A DNA stretch of 48,188 nt from the IMG/VR virus record IMGVR_UViG_3300020347_000007, positions 1-48,188 of that record; one strand, 5' to 3'. The notes under the pieces were generated by a model that was not told the origin of the DNA, searched no databases, and was given only the letters and a program-made list of their open reading frames with translations. Within the stretch, counting starts at the first letter, position 1, and each line of letters begins with the position of its first letter. The position numbers and the translations under genes were made by a program. Below, one piece after another: positions 35,171 through 43,536 of the stretch. The stretch is from a virus.

Positions 35171-35416
35171 ATGGCTAGAAAATCGGGAAACCCTAGACAA
35201 AACGCAAGTAAAAAAATTGATAGCACTAATGACTTACCAGAAGGTGCCACAAATTTATATTACACTAAAGCAAGGTCTCATACAAAAGTAGATGAGACAG
35301 TTGATGCTACTTACCTTCAAAATCTATCAAACTTAGATGCTGACCTAATAAGCGAAAAACCCCCGCAATACTACAGAAGAATTATTGAAGATAAAAATGG
35401 GACTAGGATAAACTAA
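35171..35416 (+). CDS. Mini-fibre protein B (tandem paralogue)
   Basis: 81 residues, also beginning MARKS, with DLPEGATNLYYTKARSHTK and a YLQNLSNLDAD segment matching protein A in position. The C-terminal 20 residues differ (YYRRIIEDKNGTRIN). It overlaps the next gene by the A of TAATG. Confidence 0.6.
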   Translation: MARKSGNPRQNASKKIDSTNDLPEGATNLYYTKARSHTKVDETVDATYLQNLSNLDADLISEKPPQYYRRIIEDKNGTRIN

Positions 35417-35817
35417 TGGCGTCTAAATTAAAAAAAATTATTAATATTGGTTTAGATAGTGATGATAGTTTAAGTGGCGGTTTAGATCAGTCTAATACTA
35501 AACTTAACACTGATGATATTATCAATGGATCGTATTTGCGTTATGAAGGTGGAGTAGAATCTGACTTTGGATTGTTAACTGATTTTTCAAGAGCAGCTCC
35601 TCAATTTCCTAATAGATTTTTTCCAAGTGATGCAGGATTTGATTCTGATATTTTAACAGTTGTTAGAACTGATGCAAATACTTTTATAAATAATGTAGGT
35701 AGTAAAAAGACTTTTGCAACATTAGGTGGTCTTACTCCAGTTGAATTGGGAATAAACGTTTTTAAATCTTTGGATTCATCAAGTTCATTAATTGATCCAT
35801 TAAATCCAAATGCATAA
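35416..35817 (+). CDS. Small structural protein before the neck genes
   Basis: 133 residues, acidic and Asp/Ser-rich with GLDSDDSLSGGLDQSNT, IINGSYLRYEGG and a C-terminal helical part (FATLGGLTPVELGINVFKSL). I do not recognise a family. The Asp-Ser style matches the adjacent mini-fibres. Its position just before gp13 is that of T4 wac (fibritin), but no fibritin-like coiled coil or foldon is seen. Confidence 0.55.
   Translation: MASKLKKIINIGLDSDDSLSGGLDQSNTKLNTDDIINGSYLRYEGGVESDFGLLTDFSRAAPQFPNRFFPSDAGFDSDILTVVRTDANTFINNVGSKKTFATLGGLTPVELGINVFKSLDSSSSLIDPLNPNA
35685..35692 (+). promoter_or_regulatory. Possible internal late promoter for gp13-gp15
   Basis: Exact TATAAATA inside the preceding gene, 135 bases before the gp13 ATG. 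No promoter was found in the 9-base gap itself, so this could serve the neck operon. Chance is also plausible. Confidence 0.35.
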
Positions 35818-35826
35818 GGAAATTAC

Positions 35827-36597
35827 ATGGCTAGTCCATCTTCAAGAGTTGAATTATTAAATCACTGTCTCAGAAGACTTGGTGCGCCTGTTATTGAAAT
35901 CAATGTAGACGATCAGCAATTAGAAGATAGATTAGATGATGCACTACAATTTTTTAGAGAATATAACTCTGATGCTACTGTAAGAACATACCTTAAGCAT
36001 CAACTCACCCAAGAAGACTTTACTAATGGTTATATCACAATTAGTGATAATGTATACTTTATCAAAAAGGTATTGCCATTTGGTGGAGTCATTGGTGGTG
36101 GTGGTTCTTCAGCAGCAAACTTCTTTGATGTTAAATACCAGATTGCTCTAAATGATATCTACAACTTAAATACATTTATAGGTGACTTGGCATACCTAGA
36201 GCAGATTAATCAATATCTTGCTCTGATAGATATGAAGTTGACTGGTCACCCACAAATATCTTTTAATAGACTTCAGAATAGACTATATGTTCATGGTGCT
36301 TTAGATAGTAATTCTCAACTAAGTGTTGGAGATTATATTGTACTAGAAACATTCAATATTGTTGATGGTGAAACTCATACAGATGTTTACAACGATATGT
36401 TCTTGAAAGAGTATCTGACACAACTAATTAAGCGACAGTGGGGAGCAAACCTTAGTAAGTTTGAAGGTATGCAACTTCCCGGTGGAGTGACTTTAAATGG
36501 TCGTATTATCTATGAAGAAGCCACTCAAGAAATCCTTAGACTTGAAGAACAAGTAAGGTTAAATTATGAGTTGCCAGTAGACTTCTTTGTAGGGTAG
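35827..36597 (+). CDS. gp13: Neck protein gp13
   Basis: 256 residues (T4 gp13 is 309). The family signature is clear: SRVELLNHCLRRLGAPVIEI, LDDALQFFREYNSDAT, DVKYQIALNDIY, RLQNRLYVHG, and MFLKEYLTQLIKRQWGANLS. gp13 and gp14 form the ring that seals the packaged head at the portal and provides the tail docking site. AAGGAAATTAC precedes the start. Confidence 0.9.
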   Translation: MASPSSRVELLNHCLRRLGAPVIEINVDDQQLEDRLDDALQFFREYNSDATVRTYLKHQLTQEDFTNGYITISDNVYFIKKVLPFGGVIGGGGSSAANFFDVKYQIALNDIYNLNTFIGDLAYLEQINQYLALIDMKLTGHPQISFNRLQNRLYVHGALDSNSQLSVGDYIVLETFNIVDGETHTDVYNDMFLKEYLTQLIKRQWGANLSKFEGMQLPGGVTLNGRIIYEEATQEILRLEEQVRLNYELPVDFFVG

Positions 36598-36600
36598 ACA

Positions 36601-37464
36601 ATGGCAAGAAACATATACATCTCCCAAACAGTAAAATCTGAACAGGATTTATACGAAAATATTATCATAGAGTCCATGCAGATTTATGGACAAGAAGTGC
36701 AGTATATTCCTAGAGAGTTAGTTGCTGAAGATAAAATCTTTGGTGAAGACGTAGTATCCGCATTTGATAGAGCATATCAGATTGAAATGTATTTGGAGAA
36801 TGTTGACAACTTTGATGGTGATCAAGAACTCTTTAGCAAGTTTGGCGTAGAGATTAGAGACAGAGCAACACTGCATGTGTCTAGAAAAAGATGGCATCAA
36901 GCTGTAGGAACATATCTTCCAGAACACTTGCGTCCACTTGAAGGTGATCTAATCTATTTAACTCTTTCAAACCAAGTGTTTGAAATCATGAGAGTTATTG
37001 ACGATCAACCATTCTATCAGTTATCTAATCTCCCAACCTATAGAATAGAAGTTGAATTGTTTGAGTATAACGATGAAAACTTTGACACTTCTATTGAAGT
37101 TATTGATAACCTAGAAAAACTTGGCAATACAATCATTCTTAATCTAGAAAACTCTGATTCAGATGATTTCCAGATTGGTGAGACTATCCAGCAAGTTACA
37201 GGTTCTACTACTATTACAGCAGAGATTGTAGATTGGAATGCTGATAGTGATAAGATGTATGTTGCACATATTTCTACACCTGATGGTAAGTTTAGAGAGT
37301 TTACTACAGGTTCTATCACAAGTCAAACAACAAATATCACAAAAACAATTACTTCTATTGGTGAGCAATTACAGCAAGTAGGTGCACAGAATGAAGACTT
37401 TGAGACATTTGGCGATGATATTTTAGACTTCAGTGAAGGTAACCCATTCGGAGAACCCACATAA
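36601..37464 (+). CDS. gp14: Neck protein gp14
   Basis: 287 residues (T4 gp14 is 256). Supporting stretches are LYENIIIESMQIYGQEVQYI, the EDVVSAFDRAYQIEMYLEN block, and RDRATLHVSRKRWHQAV with RPLEGDLIYLTLS. It partners gp13 in the head-tail neck. The C-terminal part, rich in acidic residues (ENSDSDDFQIGETIQ), is beta-rich. TAATG overlap with gp15. Confidence 0.9.
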   Translation: MARNIYISQTVKSEQDLYENIIIESMQIYGQEVQYIPRELVAEDKIFGEDVVSAFDRAYQIEMYLENVDNFDGDQELFSKFGVEIRDRATLHVSRKRWHQAVGTYLPEHLRPLEGDLIYLTLSNQVFEIMRVIDDQPFYQLSNLPTYRIEVELFEYNDENFDTSIEVIDNLEKLGNTIILNLENSDSDDFQIGETIQQVTGSTTITAEIVDWNADSDKMYVAHISTPDGKFREFTTGSITSQTTNITKTITSIGEQLQQVGAQNEDFETFGDDILDFSEGNPFGEPT

Positions 37465-38357
37465 TGTTTGTACATTTCTACCACGAAAAGATTAGAAAAG
37501 TTGTAGCAACATTTGGAACAATGTTCAATAACTTAAATGTGGTGCGCAAGGATGCTTCTGGTGCTTCTATAAGTCAGATGAAAGTTCCTTTGAGTTATTC
37601 TCCAAGACAAAAGTTTTTAGAACGTATCCGTGAAACAGCAGATATGTCAGATGCAAAGTTAGCAGTTAAGCTACCTAGAATGGCATTCGAAATGACTGCA
37701 CTTTACTATGACCCTACTAGACAGTTAGCAAAGACTAACAACTTTACCAAACAAGTTGCATCTAATACCAATGTTAGAACTAAGTTTTTTACTTCAGTTC
37801 CCTACATTCTCAATTTTCAACTAAATATTCTAGCAAAAACAAATGAAGATGCAGTTCAGATTTTAGAACAAATTATTCCGTTCTTTAATCCATCCTATAC
37901 TGTAACTATGAAGCAGTTTAGTGACTATGCTGATATTACAGAAGATATTCCTATTACTTTAATCGGAACTTCTTTCAGTGACGACTATGAAGGTTCTCTG
38001 GAAAATAGGAGAACAATTATATATACATTAGACTTTGAAATCAAGACAAGTTTTTACGGTCCTATTGCAGATGCTAAAATTATTAAGAAGAGTATTGTAG
38101 ACTTTAAAAATCCAGACTTACCAGCAGATGACGCAAATAGTTTGATTGAAAGAATTACAGTGGAACCTACTGATCCTAATGCTCCAGCAGATACAATTGA
38201 CTTTACTACTAACTTTATTATTCCAGCTGAAGGATTAGACTCAGACCAGACAATAGTTCAACCATCTGTTGTTTCTAGTGGTAATCCAATTGACTTTGGA
38301 ACGTTTGGAGCTCCAAATTTAAGTATCGACCTTGGCACATTCAGTTTAGACGATTAG
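37464..38357 (+). CDS. gp15: Tail sheath stabiliser / tail terminator gp15
   Basis: 297 residues (T4 gp15 is 272). The start MFVHFYHEKIRKVVATFGTM, KVPLSYSPRQKFLERI, LPRMAFEMTALYYDPTRQ, VPYILNFQLNILAKTNEDAV, and EQIIPFFNPSYTVTMK match the family closely. gp15 caps the end of the tail and connects it to the neck. Next in T4 is gp16, but here an adhesin block follows. Confidence 0.92.
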   Translation: MFVHFYHEKIRKVVATFGTMFNNLNVVRKDASGASISQMKVPLSYSPRQKFLERIRETADMSDAKLAVKLPRMAFEMTALYYDPTRQLAKTNNFTKQVASNTNVRTKFFTSVPYILNFQLNILAKTNEDAVQILEQIIPFFNPSYTVTMKQFSDYADITEDIPITLIGTSFSDDYEGSLENRRTIIYTLDFEIKTSFYGPIADAKIIKKSIVDFKNPDLPADDANSLIERITVEPTDPNAPADTIDFTTNFIIPAEGLDSDQTIVQPSVVSSGNPIDFGTFGAPNLSIDLGTFSLDD

Positions 38358-38365
38358 AGGGTTAA

Positions 38366-41300
38366 ATGGCATTTCAGTTAAGACGTGGATCAAACACAGA
38401 TAGATTAAACATTAAGTTATCCCAAGGTGAGTTAGTTTATACTACTGACACCAAAAAGTTATTTGTTGGTGACGGTATCACAGTTGGCGGAACTGAAGTA
38501 TCATTGAATGATAGTGATATTAACGCTACTATTTCTGGTGGGCAGAGTCCTGCTATTTTAGCAATTGTCACTAAAGAATTTGTAGATAACTTAGGTATTA
38601 ATGCTGTAAAGTTAGATGGATATAGTAGAGATTACTATAGAAATTATAATAACTTGACAAATACTCCAAGTATTTTAGACAGTAGTAATATTCAATCACT
38701 GTCCCGTGATTCTTCTTTTGTGTCTAGTGTTGTAGACAGTAGTTATGTAAATAACCTTGTTAATACTTCTTATATCCAAAGTAAAATTGATCAACTCTTT
38801 ATTGATACATTTGACACTCATGATTCTGGTGCTGTTCAGAATATGATTGACATTGCAGTTGCTGCAAATGATACTGTAGACTCAGCTGCAATTGTTGCAC
38901 AAATTATTAATACAGTAACACAATCCTTTATTGATACCTTCAATACGCATGACTCTATTGCTGTAGGAAACAATATTGACTCTAAAGTAGACCAGACATT
39001 TGTTCGTAACTTTATTGATCAAAGTTTTATTCAAGCATTTATTAACCAAGCATTTATTAATACCTTTGATACACATGATGAAGTTGCTACTTTATCACAA
39101 ATCAATTCTACGATAGATGGAGCATATGTCCGTAACAGTATAGACCAAGCATTTATTAATACGTTTGATACACATGATAGTGCAGCGGTTGTAGGTCAAA
39201 TTAATGCAACAGTAAATCAAACCTTTATTGATGCACTTGATACACATGATAGTAATATTGTTGCATCCCAAATTTATACTACAGTAACACAATCCTTTAT
39301 TGACCAGTTTGATACACATGACAGTGCTGCTGTTCAAGCACAAATTGATGCTATTCCGGGTTTGAGTGGTGATGCAGTAACTCTTGGTGGAAATGATTCT
39401 TCTTACTATTTAAATTATAATAACTTTAGTAATACTCCTAATTTGCTGGATAGTTCTGAAGCATTAAATCTTATCAATACTTCTTATATTCAAAGTAAAA
39501 TTGATCAGACATTTATTAATACTTTTGACACGCATGATAGTGCTATTGTAGATGCACAGATTAATGCTGAACTTGCTACAAGAACTTTTTATGATTCTGG
39601 TGCTGTGCAAAATCAGATTGACTCTGCTGTAACACAGTCTTTCATTGATACCTTTGACACACATGATAGTGCAGCAATAACAGGTCAAATTACTAGCACT
39701 GTTAATACATCTTATGTTCAGGGTAAGATTGATCAAACCTTTATTGATGGGTTTGATACGCACGACTCTGTTGCTATCCAAAATATGATTAATACAACTA
39801 TTGCTGCAACAGATACACATGATAGTTCAGCAGTATTAGGTCAGATTAATGCAACAGTAGACCAGACATTTGTGCGCAACTTTGTTGATCAGTCTTTCAT
39901 TGATACCTTTGACACTCATGATAGTGTCGCTGTCCAAAATATGATTAATACAACTATTGCTGCAACAGATACACATGACAGTGCTGCTGTTCAAGCACAA
40001 ATTGACACGACTATTGCTGCAACAGATACACATGATAGTGTTGCTATTCAGAACCAGATTACATCTACAGTAAACCAAGCATTTATTGATACCTTTGACA
40101 CACATGATGAAGTTACTGTTCAAGCACAAATTGACTCTGCTGTAACACAGTCTTTCATTGATACCTTTGACACACATGATAGTTCTGCTGTAGATGCTCA
40201 GATTGATGCTAAGTTAGGAACCAATGTAACTGTTGGAGGAAATCTTTCGGTTACTGGATATATTGATGGTCCTGAAGTATTTACAATTGATCCTGCTGCT
40301 GTTGGGGATGCTACTGGTAAAGTCGTTATTCTTGGAAACTTACAGGTTGATGGTGTTCAGACAACAATCAACTCTACAGAAGTAAGTATCTCTGATAAAA
40401 ATATTGTCTTAGCAGACTCTGCTACATCTGCTGCTGAAGCAAACGGTGCAGGTATAACTGTTAATGGTGCTTCTGCTACTCTACAGTATGTTTCAAGTGG
40501 AGACAAGTGGGAATTTAATAAAGACGTAAACGTATTCGGTGATATCTCTGTTTCTGGTACTGTGGACGGACGTGATGTTGCTACTGATGGCACTAAACTA
40601 GATGGCATTGAAGCAAGTGCTACTGCTGATCAGACAGGCAGTCAAATCAAAGCATTGTATGAAGGTGAATCTAATGCCTTTACTGATGCCCTATTTACCA
40701 AGCTTGCTGGTATTGAAACAGGGGCAACAGCTGATCAAACAGGTGCAGAAATTAAGGCACTATACGAAGCAGAGGCTAATGCCTTTACTGATGCTCAATT
40801 TACTAAGCTTGTTGGTATTGAAACTGGAGCTACAGCTGATCAAACAGGTTCGCAAATTAAGGCACTATATGAAGGTGAGTCAGACACCAATGCTTATAAT
40901 GATGCTGCGGTAACAAAGCTAGCAGGTATTGAAGCAAGTGCTACTGCTGATCAAACCGCAGCAGAAATTCTAACTGCTATTAAAACTGTTGACGGCGCTG
41001 CTTCAGGATTAAATGCTGACTTATTGGATGGTGTAGAAGCTAATCAGTTTTTACGATCAGATGTTGCCGACACCAAGACAAGCGGCAACTTAAATTTTGC
41101 TGAAAATGTCAAGGCTACGTTTGGTGATAGTGCCAATCCCGACCTTCAGATTTACCATGATGGGGCTAACAGCCGTATCGCAGATTTTGGTACTGGAGAA
41201 CTTAGACTACAAGGGACTAACCTACGTCTATGGTCAGCAACTGGTGAAAACTATCTTACAGCAGAAGAAAATGGTGCTGTATCATTATACTACGATAATA

Positions 41301-41869
41301 GTGCTAAGATTGCCACAACATCTACTGGCGTTGAAGTATCTGGTAGTATTACTGTTGATGGTGATATTACTTTCAGTGACTCAGATAATATTATCATGCC
41401 AGACAATTCCAAGATTAAGATTGGTACTGGTGTTGATCTTGAAATTTACCATGATGGTAGTCACAGTTATGTTGATGATCGTGGAACTGGTGATTTAAGA
41501 CTTCGTGGTAATGGTGCTGTAAAGATTATGCAGTACAATAACAGCGAACAAATGGCAGCATTTAAGGTTAATGGGGCTGTAGAATTATATCATGATAATG
41601 TTAAGAAGTTTGATACTACCAGCACGGGTGTTAGCGTAACTGGAACAGTTACTGCTACAGCATATGAAGGCGATGGTTCAAGTCTTACGGGTATTTCAGC
41701 AGGTGCTACAGGTGGAAGCACTGATGAAGTATTCTATGAAAACGATCAGACAGTAACTACTAACTATACTATATCAACAAACAAGAATGCTATGACTGCT
41801 GGACCGATAACAGTAAATAGTGGAGTTACAGTAACGATCCCAACTGGATCAGAATGGAGTATTGTGTAA
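38366..41869 (+). CDS. Long repeat-rich tail fibre with THD repeats
   Basis: 1167 residues. The N-terminus (FQLRRGSNTDRLNIKLSQGE, LVYTTDTKKLFVGDG) is the standard fibre attachment block. Residues 150-610 hold fifteen Thr-His-Asp motifs (for example FIDTFDTHDSAAVQAQID) spaced mostly by 19, 24 or 33 residues. Residues 747-870 hold 35-residue repeats (IETGATADQTG, IKALYE). After that come trimeric beta-fibre blocks (DLQIYHDGANSRIADFGTG and DLEIYHDGSHSYVDDRGTG) and a C-terminus EWSIV. This is probably the shaft to which the following small proteins and adhesins bind. First gene of the block between gp15 and gp16. Confidence 0.75.
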   Translation: MAFQLRRGSNTDRLNIKLSQGELVYTTDTKKLFVGDGITVGGTEVSLNDSDINATISGGQSPAILAIVTKEFVDNLGINAVKLDGYSRDYYRNYNNLTNTPSILDSSNIQSLSRDSSFVSSVVDSSYVNNLVNTSYIQSKIDQLFIDTFDTHDSGAVQNMIDIAVAANDTVDSAAIVAQIINTVTQSFIDTFNTHDSIAVGNNIDSKVDQTFVRNFIDQSFIQAFINQAFINTFDTHDEVATLSQINSTIDGAYVRNSIDQAFINTFDTHDSAAVVGQINATVNQTFIDALDTHDSNIVASQIYTTVTQSFIDQFDTHDSAAVQAQIDAIPGLSGDAVTLGGNDSSYYLNYNNFSNTPNLLDSSEALNLINTSYIQSKIDQTFINTFDTHDSAIVDAQINAELATRTFYDSGAVQNQIDSAVTQSFIDTFDTHDSAAITGQITSTVNTSYVQGKIDQTFIDGFDTHDSVAIQNMINTTIAATDTHDSSAVLGQINATVDQTFVRNFVDQSFIDTFDTHDSVAVQNMINTTIAATDTHDSAAVQAQIDTTIAATDTHDSVAIQNQITSTVNQAFIDTFDTHDEVTVQAQIDSAVTQSFIDTFDTHDSSAVDAQIDAKLGTNVTVGGNLSVTGYIDGPEVFTIDPAAVGDATGKVVILGNLQVDGVQTTINSTEVSISDKNIVLADSATSAAEANGAGITVNGASATLQYVSSGDKWEFNKDVNVFGDISVSGTVDGRDVATDGTKLDGIEASATADQTGSQIKALYEGESNAFTDALFTKLAGIETGATADQTGAEIKALYEAEANAFTDAQFTKLVGIETGATADQTGSQIKALYEGESDTNAYNDAAVTKLAGIEASATADQTAAEILTAIKTVDGAASGLNADLLDGVEANQFLRSDVADTKTSGNLNFAENVKATFGDSANPDLQIYHDGANSRIADFGTGELRLQGTNLRLWSATGENYLTAEENGAVSLYYDNSAKIATTSTGVEVSGSITVDGDITFSDSDNIIMPDNSKIKIGTGVDLEIYHDGSHSYVDDRGTGDLRLRGNGAVKIMQYNNSEQMAAFKVNGAVELYHDNVKKFDTTSTGVSVTGTVTATAYEGDGSSLTGISAGATGGSTDEVFYENDQTVTTNYTISTNKNAMTAGPITVNSGVTVTIPTGSEWSIV
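38800..40210 (+). repeat. Degenerate THD repeat array within the fibre gene
   Basis: Fifteen copies of a unit centred on the codons for Asp-Thr-His-Asp-Ser/Glu. His codons lie at 38819, 38948, 39074, 39173, 39245, 39317, 39533, 39662, 39761, 39818, 39917, 39974, 40031, 40103 and 40175. Spacings resolve into units of 19 and 24 residues and combinations of them. Several copies are nearly identical in DNA, such as TTTGACACACATGATAGT, so recombination or slippage is likely. Confidence 0.8.
40604..41000 (+). repeat. Tandem 35-residue repeats in the fibre gene
   Basis: Units starting at 40604, 40709, 40814 and 40925, spaced 105, 105 and 111 bases. Each encodes GIE(A/T)(S/G)ATADQT followed in the first three by IKALYE and an Asn-Ala-Phe-Thr-Asp type segment; the fourth is partial. 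Confidence 0.8.
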
Positions 41870-42315
41870 TGTCCAAATTACGTTTATCAGGTGCTACGTC
41901 TAGTTTTGAAGAAATTAAAACAGCAGATGCTGGTGACGGTAATACCTATCAAGTAGGCAGCACAGTAACGGATGCACAGGGTAATGTTCGTGCGCTGGAG
42001 GTTACAACTAATTCCACAACATCTGTAACAATTGCTGCTAGTTCTTCTGGTAAATATTTTAGACTTACTGGAGCAGCCACTACAACCATTAATATCAATG
42101 CAGGTAACTTTGCTGCTGGTGATATCATTACATTGCATAATGCAACATCATCTGATATGACTATCGACTTTGATGCTAACTTTACTGATACAGTTTACAT
42201 TGCCGGTGATGGCACAGATAAAAACAACAGCACTATCACTCTTGCTGGTTATGGTCTTGCTACATGTATTGCATTTACTTCTGCTGGCATGATTATTAGC
42301 GGGAACGTGAGCTAA
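41869..42315 (+). CDS. Small beta-rich connector protein, module 1
   Basis: 148 residues from the ATG at 41869, chosen because it overlaps the upstream stop as TAATG and has GGAG upstream; an in-frame ATG at 41854 would add five residues. The second half (GKYFRLTGAATTTININAG, DIITLHNATSSDMTIDFDA, STITLAGYGLATCIAF) is a beta-solenoid or sandwich. It ends ISGNVS. The same layout and Val-Ser ending occur at 43161 and 46232, and each copy stands before an adhesin gene. Probably a cap or adaptor between fibre and adhesin. Confidence 0.65.
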   Translation: MSKLRLSGATSSFEEIKTADAGDGNTYQVGSTVTDAQGNVRALEVTTNSTTSVTIAASSSGKYFRLTGAATTTININAGNFAAGDIITLHNATSSDMTIDFDANFTDTVYIAGDGTDKNNSTITLAGYGLATCIAFTSAGMIISGNVS

Positions 42316-43148
42316 TGAGTGTTCCTCAGTTGATGATGTTGAGTGGTGGGTTAGCTGGTGGTGGCCGAAATGGTTTATCATCAGGTACTGCTGGTGAAAG
42401 TGCTGCACAAATCTTAGCTGATTTTCCTAGCTCGACAGATGGTGTTTATTGGATCGACCTTCCTACTGTTGGTCCTACTCAGATTTATTGTATAATGAAT
42501 AGTAGTTACGATGGTGGTGGTTGGATGTTAGCTATGAAGGCAACTAGAGGAACTACATTTGATTATACCGCAAGTTACTGGGAAACTAACAATACCCTCA
42601 ACCCAACAGAAAATAATCTGAATGACGGTGATGCAAAATACAATAGTTATAATTATTTTGCAGGAACTGATATCATGGCAAGATTCCCTGACGTGTCAGC
42701 ACCGCTAGTTGTAGCATTTGGAGGAACTTTAGGTTCTGGATTAAGTGCATGGACTTGGCATGAAAATGATTATTATAATAGTGGGTCAGCAACAACCTTG
42801 TTAAATCATTTTACCAATACCTCTAACAATACCTATCTTTTAGAAAATGCTGCTGTAACTAGTTGGGCAGGACATTCGGGAGGACCATTCAGCGCACAGT
42901 CAGGTTACAGAAAGTATGGGTTTAATTTAGACGAAAGTTCAATTGCAGTATCAGGCGCAAGAGCTAGATGGGGATTTGCATGGAACAATGAAACAACTGC
43001 TGGTTCAAACGATGTATACAGTGGCATTGGTCTTAACTCAACTCGGTTAGGTGTAAACATTGCTTATTCTGCTGGGGATTTCCTCGGTTGTTGTCAATCA
43101 TACACTGGGGAAAACAGAACTATGAGAGTTGAAATGTATGTTAGATAA
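42315..43148 (+). CDS. Fibrinogen/intelectin-like adhesin, module 1
   Basis: 277 residues. After an N-terminal Gly/Leu-rich segment and SAAQILADFPSSTDGVYWID, the sequence follows the fibrinogen-related domain pattern: QIYCIMNSSYDGGGWMLAMK at about residues 56-75, then a Trp/Asn/Thr-rich body and CCQSYTGENRTMRVEMYVR at the end. In animals this fold (FReD, intelectin) binds sugars and acetylated groups. Here it is likely the receptor-binding tip that recognises a host surface glycan. Cys in the opening strand matches the first conserved Cys. Sugar binding is inference. TAATG overlap with its connector. Confidence 0.65.
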   Translation: MSVPQLMMLSGGLAGGGRNGLSSGTAGESAAQILADFPSSTDGVYWIDLPTVGPTQIYCIMNSSYDGGGWMLAMKATRGTTFDYTASYWETNNTLNPTENNLNDGDAKYNSYNYFAGTDIMARFPDVSAPLVVAFGGTLGSGLSAWTWHENDYYNSGSATTLLNHFTNTSNNTYLLENAAVTSWAGHSGGPFSAQSGYRKYGFNLDESSIAVSGARARWGFAWNNETTAGSNDVYSGIGLNSTRLGVNIAYSAGDFLGCCQSYTGENRTMRVEMYVR

Positions 43149-43160
43149 AGGACACACTAA

Positions 43161-43535
43161 ATGACAACTACAATTTCAGGAAGTTCACTTTCAACAGATA
43201 ATTTTACGCTTAGTGGAATCGGCTCAGGCAGTAGTGGCACGTCTACTGGTTCGACTACATGGGATGTATCGTCTACACAAACACAAGTTGTAACCGCTTC
43301 AGGCGCAACTACAGTAACAATTAGCAATGCTAGTTCAACACCAGTCGGCACTGGATTCACATTAATTGTAATTGATGCTGCAAGTGCCAGTCTTACTATT
43401 TCAGCATCACCTACACCAAAGTATGTTGACGCTACAGCACCTGCTCTTAATGGCACTAGCGGCGAGTATCTTGTTATTGGACTATGCCATGTCGGTAGTG
43501 GTCAACTGTTAGTTACAAGCGCAACGGTTTCTTAA
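43161..43535 (+). CDS. Small beta-rich connector protein, module 2
   Basis: 124 residues, Ser/Thr/Gly-rich N-terminus followed by beta-strands (TVTISNASSTPVGTGFTLIV, ASLTISASPTPKYV) and a LVTSATVS end. It shares strand order and ending with the 41869 and 46232 proteins and ends two bases before the LamG adhesin. Function as adaptor is inferred from this position. Confidence 0.6.
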   Translation: MTTTISGSSLSTDNFTLSGIGSGSSGTSTGSTTWDVSSTQTQVVTASGATTVTISNASSTPVGTGFTLIVIDAASASLTISASPTPKYVDATAPALNGTSGEYLVIGLCHVGSGQLLVTSATVS

Positions 43536-43536
43536 T

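Noticed and set aside
39464-40177. Two Cys/Asn/Ile-rich minus-strand open frames opposite the THD repeats
   Set aside because: They are the antisense translation of the repeat units (CIKGIN-type repeats), not independent proteins.
38800-40210. CRISPR-like repeat array
   Set aside because: The repeats are in frame within a coding region, vary in length and encode the THD fibre motif.
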